Source: Mytilus edulis
Lineage: Eukaryota > Mollusca > Bivalvia > Mytilida > Mytilidae
Assembly (NCBI RefSeq): GCF_963676685.1
Contig: NC_092350.1
Coordinates: 42,627,373 to 42,691,372 of the forward strand
Length of the DNA: 64,000 bases
Direction of reading: 5' to 3'
In this document: one piece after another, positions 48,384 to 60,300 of the stretch
Layout of the letters: every line of letters starts with the position of its first letter
How positions within the stretch are numbered: position 1 is the stretch's first letter
Made by a program: the position numbers and the translations under genes
The notes under the pieces: model-generated
What the model was told of the DNA's origin: nothing
The model's database searches: none
What the model saw: the letters and a program-made list of their open reading frames with translations, nothing else

Positions 48384-51300
48384 CTGTGAAAAGAAATAAA
48401 TTATGATCGGTATGTATTAGTTTTGAAATTTTAACCGTAGCAAATGTGTGCTCTCATTCTTGAACAAGCATGGGGATTTTCGTTATGCGATTACTAAGAC
48501 TTTAAGTTGATTATATGGTTTTACCTCAAATTTATATTTATCATTCAATTAATACATGACTTTGACGCTGCAAGGGCTTTTGACAGCCCGGGCGTCGGGT
48601 TGTTAAGAAAAAAAATTAAGTACACAATGACTTAAAAAAAACATGTATGTCTAAAAAGTACACGACAAAAACAAAGTAGTTGTTTGGATTTTGTTTGGCA
48701 TTAATAGGTGTCATATTTCTAAAAAGAACGAGACTTACAATAGTTTCTCTATGGGTTTAATCTTAAACTTTTATCCTGACAGTCGACTTTTTAGCACTTT
48801 ATATAGACAATCTCCTCTGTTTTTTTTTTATGTAGGATCATAGTATAATCTTCTACGCAGGATATAAATAAAAACAGCAAATCAATATCTAAGACAAATC
48901 TCTTTAAGCAATCAAAAACTTCAGTCTGCTATAATGCTTGAATTTTAGATCTTCAATAAATTATTTAAACTGATTCGTAATTACTAATTCAGTCATTTTG
49001 TTATACCTCTTGTGTCGCTAGTTGTCTAAGATTTCAGATTAGCGTCAAAATAACGGTCATTTATAGTGAACGACGATCGTCTTGGTTGATGAGTTGTTTC
49101 TGACAAAGAGATCGCTGCAGCTTTTAACTGATCAGAACCGTTTATAATGACAGACTCTTAATATAATATCAGTTTTTGGATATGACAAATCAAGAAATAT
49201 CAAAGCAAAGTAAGGCACCTGGGGTGTGTCTGAGCTGAGGTAAAACACATACGGCGAGAGGAGGACGCCAAATGATTGAAAAATAAGAAGTTTAGTAACT
49301 CACGTATATAATTATGTTTAAGTGGCATTCAACAGTTCAGATGCTTGTTAAACCGAAATCTAAAACTTACTCATCAGAGAAAATTTTCAAAAATGGAGAG
49401 TTGCTTGGTAACGGAAACGCTATCAGCAGTGTATGAAAATCGGCAGGTGATATCACTGACATGTCACAACTCTCTCCTATTGCCATATCTAGGTAGGTCC
49501 GATCTCCAATATATGCATATTTTCCACCTCTAACTTTTCGTATTTGTTCAGCCGGATCACTACTTAAAACTGATGGGTCACTCAGGTTAAATTTTAATAT
49601 GCCATTCCAAATCTTTTTGCGTTCAGGTAACTCCGAATTCTGTAAAAATAACACGTAAATTAATAAAATTGAGAATGGCAATGGGGAATGTGTCAAAGAG
49701 ACAACAATCCGACCAAAGAGCAGAAAACAGCTCCAAGGCCACCAATGGAAACATGTTATTTAGTTTGCTGTTCGGTGTGAGCAAAGGCTCCGTATTTAGG
49801 TGTAATACCACCATTGATTTTTCCCTATTAGTCTTTGTTAAATTTGCACTTTTTAAAAAAATGTGCAGAATATATCTTTGTTTCAAATAAAGAAATACTT
49901 GGCATGAGTAAAGTTTTATCCTGTCCAATTCTATAGAAAAAAATTCACATAACATTTCATTGCATATAAGAAAATAACCATCATTGGAAGTTAACCAATC
50001 AAATTTCTCCCCTTATTTTATCTGTGTACAAGGTTTAGTCACCATGTAACCTCAAGATTACAAAATTTTCTATAGAAATCCCAAATAAAAAATAATGGTG
50101 TTTTGAAATACCCAAGACATATGTTTATGACACAGAAATGGTTTTACTTCAATAAAATGTAGGATTAATTACCTACAACTGTCAAATTCAAGGGAATATT
50201 TTTTTAGACCTACATACAACCGGATGTGACGTACAATGATTTGGTGGTATTACACCTTTAAGGCTGTACTTTGACCTATATTTTTAATTTTCATCATTAT
50301 GACTTGACTTGGGTGGGTGGTTGTTTCATTGGCACTCATACCACATCTTCGTATTTATATATATAAGAAGTTGGTATTACTGAAGTCTTCTAGGAATCGT
50401 CAAATAATAAGTGTTCAGACAAGGGCTTTGGAAACAATAAATTAGGTGTAATTTTAGGGAGCAACCATTCAACTTCAATCACGAACATTTTTTTTTACTG
50501 TTTTGAAACTATAAATCAATTTTTTTTTTTTAAATTTAACACTTTAAGGTATGGAGAAAATCTGGATCCGGAATGAATTTTTTTGGCAACTGCTTGACCA
50601 CAATATTTTTTTTCATCAAATTGTGGATCAGAATATTTTTAAGGAAAAAATCAAAACACCCCCTCCCTCCCCCCTTTTGAATTTATATGGTCGTTCTCTT
50701 ATGACATTGAACAAATTATATCATTTCGATACTAAAAGACACATAAGGTCATAAAGTGGATGAAATTGATAGATATCATCATAGATAGTGTTACGTCCAG
50801 TGACCAATATTACACCCATATTCAAGTATTCAATTCAATAACATGATAATGAATTATGAATTCACTCTGTTTCTAAGTACTAGATAAACACTTCAAAGTT
50901 ACAGAACATGCAACCCTACATGGATACATAATTCCGACTCCGAGCCAACATTATTTGCAGGCTAGTTCTTCCAGATTTAATATGTTGTCAACCATGTATT
51001 TTAATGTTATTGTTTAGTTTCAATTGTACAGAAATTTATTTTCAAATGTATATAATTTTTGGATTAAAAAATACCTTTAAAAGAGTTTCAAATATAGTGG
51101 TGCCAGCAGTGCCCCATTTATAGGTATTTTGTTCAACTAATCCTTCTACATCTTTAAAAGGTAATGTTTCTTTTGTGACAGTCAAGAAAGCCACGAAATT
51201 ACCACTGTATGTGGCCACCATTATGATGCAAAATATCCACCAGCAGCTCAGAAGTGTTCTCCCTGCTGACGAAGCTGCAACATGTTCTCCACCTGAAATA

Positions 51301-54300
51301 ATATTCTGTTCCTTCTATTAAGATAACAACATACTTCATTCAAAAGTCCATTTGCCAATAACCGATTTGATTCTGATATTACACACTTTTTAAACAAATT
51401 ACTTCCCTTCGTCAATCGTAGACTGGTTCCATACCGGACAAAATTGGTTTTAGCCAATGCAAAGCAGATGAATTGAAAGTGATGTATCTGCGGTATCTTA
51501 TATGTCATAAGAGAACGACCATATAATTCGTATTAAGTACGAAAAATAATTGCTAATGTCAAAAGTATTTAGTTAAACAACAAATTAATGTTATTAAAAG
51601 ATTTGAAAACCATATAAATTGCTGGCATTACGCACAGGTAGATTTCCTCTTTCTGTTACATGTAGCTCTCCATTGTAAATCAAAATTAATGTCCCTCATA
51701 AGGGAGACAACTTTTTTAGGGATCTCTAATTACAGGGTCAATTACAGGAATTGGCAAATACAAATAGCCTATTGCTATACATATAATTAATATATTGTCG
51801 TTAAAATACTTATTAGATATGTTAAGATAATTGTTGCTACCAAGAAGGTCAATTATTTACTTTTGCATGTTAAAACGTTTTATTTTGAAAATATACAAAT
51901 AGAAAACTTACCTTGACAAAATAATGCTCCATACATGTAAAAGAACGAATCAGAGAAATGGTGCAGTCCTCTGATCTTCATTCTACCGGCAACATTTCTG
52001 TAAAACGGGTTAAACTTTTCAAAAAGAAACAGAAAAAAAGTTGTTACTGATAGAGAAATCGCAATACAGATATAGACCATAGGATTTAATGGATCAAATA
52101 ATTTCGTGGAATACGATGGATCTGGCTTCTTTATGATAATTCCTGATTTTTCGTAATAATAAGGCAGTGTAAAATCTGATACTGTTTCTCTGTGTGCATC
52201 TGTAGCTAGAGGTGCTGCTACTAAATCTACTTCCTGGAACAAATGTTTTAATTAAATTTCTAACTTTGTCAATCCATAAAAAAAAATTAATATAACACAA
52301 ACAACAATTTCATAACTAGTGGCGCTGCCACTAAATCTACTGCTACAGCAAACAGCAATTAAATGATCGCATCAACTTAATAAAATTTACCAGTACAAAA
52401 AAGTGTGTTTTTACATTTACATGCATTTTTTTCAAGCTCCCACGAAGGTTTTACAATTTTGGATCAAAGTCATACATTTCCGGATATGTTCATCTCTCAA
52501 CTCATGAGCGGCATGTTTTCGATGTCTTAGATCTTTTACGGTCGTCCAATCTATAGTTTTTATCGATTGTGACATTTAGACAATGTGAATTGGCATGGTG
52601 GGTGATGTATGCATAGCAGGAGACGCTTATCATGTCGACGCAACTGGTCCCGCTTCTTTTGAAGTTCATGTAATTCCCTCCATTTTTGTTTGTTATCTTG
52701 AATACCTCTTCCAAGTGTTTCGGTACGTGAACACCTCGGCTTTTATAGTTGGTTTTGATGGTTCCTGGTGAAGGTAAGTCCATGAAAGCGCTTCGAACGC
52801 ATACAATTGAAAGAGTTATTTTCACTTTATGAGGGTAGTTTAGCACATGTCGTCTTACTTGCTGATACAAATTCATTATTTCAATTAATCAGATATGCCA
52901 GAGATTTTAGAGGAATGACGAAACTAGTATGGTAAATTGCGTTTTAAAATAAAGACTTGAAAATTTGAAAATCACAAGATATGAAATAGTAAATGTTTTA
53001 TTTAAGACTGCAACTCATTGTCTAACAAACTGTTTTCCTCCCTCAATCTATACTATGTCGCTTATATTGTTTTGATTCTATCAATGTATATTGTGTTTTA
53101 ATATAAATCTACACAAGCATTTTAAAAATATTCATACTCACTCGACGTTGTAACTGTCCAAACAAACCATTCCAAGTGTTATTGCCAGATGCAACACCCC
53201 ATTTTCCATCAGGTGGCGATATCAATTCATAACTACAGAATATGAATGGGACTGAGTCAACTTTTAAAAGCTAATGTGTTTTTTTTCAAATTTTTAACTC
53301 TTTTCTTTTCATTTTACTTTGTTTTTGAGAATTTTTCAATGCTAAAAATCAAAATGTGTGACAGATTTGTAATAGGCTTTAGTTCTATATTACCTTATCG
53401 AATGTAGTGTACATTTTTTCGCCAAAAAACAAAATTCTAGATCAATTCAGTTTATTGAATATTCAATCATATCTATTGTTCTTTTTTCTCCGTCCTTTTC
53501 TGAAATGCGTAGAAAAGTGATAAAATAAAACAGAATCGACTATATCGAATTATGGTACATACGTGAAATTAAGCCTGCGTGATAATTCTTTTAGAACGTC
53601 AATGGACAGCCCTTTATACTCATTCGTGACTTCATCTATCTCGACATAAGGCTTCCACTTGTAAATATGAATAAAAAAACAACTTTAAATTTAGAATATA
53701 TGACTAAGCACATGTAGTCTGATCATAATGTTGAGGTTCTATATTATTTTGTTAAACAGTCTTACATTTTAGTAAGTAGGAAAATAAGATGTGACGTCAT
53801 TACCATGTATTGGGCCTTAAGGTGGTATGGGTGTCTTCCTCCATCTTGGATTGTAAAAAACAGAGAATCAAAGGTCCAGATTTTCCATCAAGTTAGCAAA
53901 ATTTGATGCAGGAATGCAGATATTTAATGTACATTTTCATTTAAAAGTACCAATTTATAAGAATATAACTTCTAAATATTGATATTTTTGCAAATGTTAA
54001 TTATTTTTGGTTGTTTTTATTATTTTTTTTAAATTGGCATTTTAAGGGGAGGTAACTCTTAAAAAGTGTATTTTCTGAAGGATTCTGTATGGAATTTTCC
54101 TATTTTGTATTTTAGCCGGAAAAAACGTACGGTGACCCTATCTTTTCTTTTGATATTCTCAAAGCAGTGTTTGAAAGCTATCTTTTCCTGAAGTATTTAA
54201 CAATTCTATCATTTTGTTTAGTTTCTAATCACAAAATGGTGTTTTTTCCTGTATAATCCATACAAAATGTGTCATTTTGTCCCGTCCTGTAGCTTGAGAA

Positions 54301-57300
54301 AATGCGCGGTGACCTATCATTTTTATTATATTTTTCAACATGTATCAATAGATACAACGTTTTGGCAAAGTATGAACAAATTCTATCATTTTTATTTTAG
54401 ACTCCCATACCACCTTAAGGGCATACGATACAGTTACAGGGGAGGTAATGACGTTGCTAACGTAAATTGTTATTTTCGCGACGTCAAACGGTGACTTATC
54501 GGGAAAAGATGCAGTTTTCGGCTAATTTTTAGCATTCAAACTGATTTAACTTGAAAACGAGTTCATGGACCCCCCTTTTTTAAAATGGCATTTGGTTTGA
54601 TTACTTAAGAAGATTATGTGTACCAATTTTCAATAAAACGTAAATAGTGCAATTTTTTTAAATTTGATAAATATACAGCCAAAAATTACGTTTTTTTCCT
54701 ACAATCATGATCATTTGATAAATTTGAGTTATTTGTAAAAATAAAATGTACAAATTTATGCAATATTTATATAACACACAAATTACAAATAATTTAACAA
54801 AAAACAGATCGTGTTTATCTTTTAAAACAAAAAAGTTATGTTTTTCTATCGAAAGGAAAAATATGTCCACAAATCCGTATTTTGAGGAAATATCTGAAAT
54901 TTGAACCTCAATTTACTCAAAAAGTAGCACATGAAGGTATATTTTTTATAACATATTTGATTTGATCAGATTTAAAATAGCCTATATGCAAATTTTCATC
55001 AACTTGTAAATACAGGATCAAAACTGTATCGTATGCCCTTAACACCTCTGTTGGAAGGACTTTTTTCACCGAGGCTAAATCAACTAATTAGTCAGATTTA
55101 TAACAAACTTTTCTAAAAATGTCCGTTTATGAAATATGAAAATATAAAGAAAATGAGGTTTCAACTCCCTCCGGCAAAGTTTGACTTAGATGCAATTGGC
55201 TATTTTGTTTATGTCCTTCTTTAGTCATATAGCTCTTCAACTGTTTCGATTTCTTATAAATCATTGACTTGCAGATATTCGGCTTATATATAAATATATA
55301 AAGTATTGTTTTCATTTTTTAGAATACTATCCTTCAGACAAAGAGATGATGAGTAAACTAATGCATTGTAACTCTAAACCTATACCGCAAAGTAAGCATA
55401 AAAGGTCTCCCTATAGCAAATGTGAAACGATTTAAAAGACAAAAATAATGGCCTATACAAAAAAACTATGGATAATAATTACTTTTTATCGTTATAGCCT
55501 ATAAAATAGGTAATTTGTTGTATTTTTGTTTGCAGATCGGAGATCATATACTATAGTTTTTTTTTCTTTCTCATTTGATGAGTTTGCAGAATAAAAAGGA
55601 ATAATATTGAATATCATTACAACAATGAACTTTTATATTAATGTAAACATATTTTATTAATGATTCATTTTACTTGAATCTAAGGTGTTTCAGTAAATTA
55701 TGTTTAATTTGTATCAAGTTTCTGTTTAAAGAAATGTTTGTTACGAACGCTACAATTAAGTCTTACTCTTCACTACTTACAGGCAGTATGCTTATCAATA
55801 GCCTTCTCTGGTTAAATCCAAACTTTACATTCGGAAATATGTCTTTTTGAAGGTATAAACTTCCATTGAATACATATCCTACAGTTGTTAATTTGCGTTT
55901 TCGGTCATTACTCCACATCAATGTCTCAATAGACACACGTGTACAGTTATTATTATCCATCCATGACTACAAAATAGGCACAAAATCATCTTTTAAATTA
56001 TTTCACAAATATGGATCTCTTAAATATTTTTTTTAGAATTTTAGGTTTTCAAAACTGCTCAACTCAAGCTCACAATCATTAGGTCTGAATTTTTAATTTG
56101 ATTTTCCAACAATAGTACATGTATTCCTTGTATATGATAAGATATTTTCCTTACATAGTATACAATAGGTTTTTTTAATATGGGTATAGGACTTTTCCAA
56201 TATTTTCACACGTTTCTAAATCAAAACTTTATCATTTCCCATCATGATATCTTTTTAAAAAGCCAAATGGAAATCAAAACGATGGTAATGAAATCAAACA
56301 CAGTTGACAACCAATTCTGGGCATGCTAATTGGAAAAAATAGAAAAGGATATAGGGTCAACGACAAAATGAAAATTGTATATCTTTATTTTGAACTATTT
56401 AAAAAAGAGTGTTGTTCTTACCTCGGATTTGTTTTTACTTTCACAGATAAACTGTTTGGTTTTAAATTGTCGTTACTCTAATGTTAAACTCATTCTTGTT
56501 TTATCCAAATTATTTGATAAACAATATTCGCCCATTTTTACAAGATATTTTTCGCTGGTGTGATGACAATAAGATGGCTGTAAATGTATCTAAAACGAAA
56601 GCTATATGCATTGGATCTAAACAAAAGCTTTCCGTTACATCAAATGAAAACATTAATCTTGCTTTAAATGGACAACAAATTATAGAAAGTACATGTGAAA
56701 AAGTTCTAGGTGTTTTTATTGATGCATCTCTATCTTGGTCTTCTCATATCGATTATATAATCAAAAAAGTTAACTCTTCTTTAGCTTTACTAAAAAGGAT
56801 AAAGAAATATCTAAATCATAAAGCTAGACAAATGTACTATAACGCTTACGTTTTACCTCACTTAGATTATTGTTGTTCAATATGGGGAAACTGTAATAAC
56901 TTTCTATTAGATAGTTTACTAAAACTGCAAAAAAGGGCAGCAAGAATAATTTTAGACGAACATGATTACACCAAACCTTCAAGAGAATTATTTCACGAAT
57001 GTAACATTGTGCCAATCACACAAAGAATACTTTATCACAAATCATTACTAATGTATAAGGCAAAACATGGCTTAGCTCCAGAATATATGTCCAGTCTTAT
57101 TGTATCAGCTTCTGCAAACCAAAAATATAATACGAGATTTTCATCCTCAGATAATTTTATTATTCCAAAACCAAATACAGAGTTGTATAAGTCTAGTTTC
57201 TCGTACAATGGACCAAAAGTGTGGAATGCTCTTCCTAATTTAATAAAAAAATCAAATACAGTATCCGAATTTAAACATAAATACAAATCTATGTACTTTT

Positions 57301-60300
57301 AACATTACCATCATATTTTTACTGTAATGCCATATCATAATTGTTTATTGTATTTTAAATTGTACATAATCTTTATTTAATTTATTATTATTGATGCATT
57401 GTTTATTTGTAATGTAATTATTATTGTATTAAGAGAGCCTTATTGAAAATTGGTGTAATCCAAATGAGTTACTCTCTCTAAATAAAGATATTATTATTAT
57501 TATTATTATTATCGCCATGATTTTTATTCACTTTCAAACTGGATATTGATATTGTCCTGAACATGCATAAAATATTTGTCACTGGACGTTGAGCAACTAA
57601 CAATTAATGAATCAATAAATCAAACTGGTTAAGAATACTTTTTAAATATTTTTAAAACTACATGTTCTTATTGAATATAATTTGAAAAGAAAGTCCTTTA
57701 TCTTTTCTGTAACTGAATTATTTATTATCTTCGTGTACTCTAATTCGCCGACAGCTTTTCCGTATTCAGTTACCTTTATCATGACACATCTTGTTAGAAA
57801 CGCAACCAGAGTAAGACCCCGTTTACAATAGTAAAACAGATCAGTTTGATTCTTTCATGAGATCGATCTTATCTTTTTTTAGTCTAATGTAAACGGGAAA
57901 GATCGATCTTCAATTGGACTTAAAAAGTCTACCTACAGAGGTGGTTTTTAAAAAGATCGATCTTAGTTGAATCGATCTTTCTTCAAGTGTAAACGCTTAG
58001 ATCGATCGCGATCAATCTTTCTTCAATTAGACATGAAAATATCTGTGAATGTTCGGCGGGAAAAACACACGTGTTTTAAAACAATGGATGAAATTTGAAA
58101 ATACATGTATATATAGATTCCGCCATTTTTTTGGATAATTTTTGTTGCAAATTCTCATCCTCAAACGCATTGGCTGTTCATTTTTAAGTAATAGTCTTCT
58201 CACATTTTTTTTTAATGACTTGTAACATGTGAACCAAAATGTTAATTGATGACTGCATATCGTATTTATAAAAATTATTTTCAATTGGAAAAATATTTTT
58301 CTGTTTTACCTCACAAATTCATTTATACATTATGCAAATATAGATGTGGTAGTCACCACTTGCCGATTGAGTCTGGAAGGTGGCAGGGTTTACCGAGAGA
58401 AGACAGAATCTGCTGTCTCTGTGACTGAAACGACATTGGTGACGAGTACCATTATATTATGAATTGTGGATCTTTTATGTTTGAAAGAAAGAAATTTTTA
58501 CCTACATACTGCTGGTCTAACCCTAATATCTATAAGTTTGATCAACTGTTTAATTCATGTAATATTGTAATATTAGAAAAACTATGTAAATTTATCAAAG
58601 TTATAAATGTGAAAGTCAGTCCTCCAAGTTAATTTCATTGTATTGTTCACACATGCTTGTAAAAATTGTACCTTATAGTTATATTTATGTATGTTCTCTA
58701 TAGCTATGTAATTGTAGTTTTATGAGAAATAAAGTATTCGTATTCGTATTCGCATACGAAATATCAGACACATATATTACAATTATACAATGTATTATAT
58801 GTCTCTGGAAATATCAATGATCAAACTATTTTCTTCGGAATTATTTTGCCAGTGTGATTGTTCGCGCGAGATGCATACGTTATTATACTATTCTATTTTC
58901 ACGATTATGTGTTTACAAAATGTAAGGTAATCAGGTCAGACTGGTTATTTTTTATGTTGCAGTGTAAACGCACTAGATTAAATAAGATCGATCTTGATCG
59001 ATCTTGGCCGTGCAAAAGTAAACGCGAACTTGTCTGTTTTTAAAAGATCGATTCAAATAAAGTTCGGTTTAATTTCGTTCAGTGTAAACGGGTTCTATGT
59101 CATAGGAAACATCCGTAATGAAAGAAAATGTAAACGAACGTGGAAGAAAGTCGATAGTAATCGATTCTAAAAAACATTAATACATCAATTGATATTTAAC
59201 AACTGTTTAATTAACAAACGGAAATGCATGAAAATATTTAAGCAAAAACAACAATAAACATCGCTGTATCATCTCACTTGTTTTTTTAATTTCTACATTG
59301 TACAGGATTCTGTGTTGACTATAATCAAGATTACGATCGGTAAAGTTTGGATTTAAAAAAAAAATGAGGAGTTAGTTAGCAGCCAAAATTTTCGATCAAC
59401 AATCATCGAACGAAATAGTTCTATTGATTAAAAAAAATACATACGTTATAGATTCGATACTAAGTATTTAAAAAAACGTCCTGGGAGATTTTTTGGGCAT
59501 GTTTTGGTTCACTGATGGCATTAACATTATATTTATCAAAAAGTCGTTTCGTATGACTCTAAGAATCCATGATATTTTGAACTGTAGTTTTAGTTTAATA
59601 AAAATTTATAGTTTTTGTTATGTTATCTAACTTGAAACAGATTAAATATACACTAGATTAGCATAATAGCAAAGTAATAGCATCTAACATAAAGTTAGTA
59701 TGATTCATCAGGTCTAAAAAGCAGAATAATGCTAGTCTAATAATAAGACATAAAATAGATATAATAATATTCTTACTGTATAATTCCGGTGCTGTTCACC
59801 CTCAGATGATAAATTAAATTGCATAAAAGCAACATTGTCAAACTCAATACCGGAATCACTTGGCCATGATGTCACATCAGTGGAAGTATGGAAAATACCA
59901 ACAAGCCATCTTGAATAATGTAGCAAGGAATTTCGGAAGGCATTTTTTCTGTCGTATTCAAATGGCTGAAATACATCGTTAAGAGATATATATATATATA
60001 TTGAACAATTTTTACAATTTTCTTATCTCCGTTTCATTTCATTTACTGGTGCTTAATCTTCTAAGGATCTTCAAATTGATTAAATCAGTATTGTTAATAA
60101 TCATTGTCATTTTGCTTAGTTTCTTTTGTTACCTATTCTGACAACGATACAGTTACATAGGGAGTAATGACGTTGCTAGGCACTAACGTAAATTGTTATT
60201 TTCGCAACGTCAAACGGTGACTTATCGGGAAAAGATGCATTTCTCGACTGATTTTTATCATTCAAACTGATTTAATTTGAAAACGAGCGCATGGACCCCT

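Noticed and set aside
57815-58262. Dense GATC sites as a regulatory or origin sequence
   Set aside because: They occur in both subterminal parts of an element with inverted ends, which explains them better.
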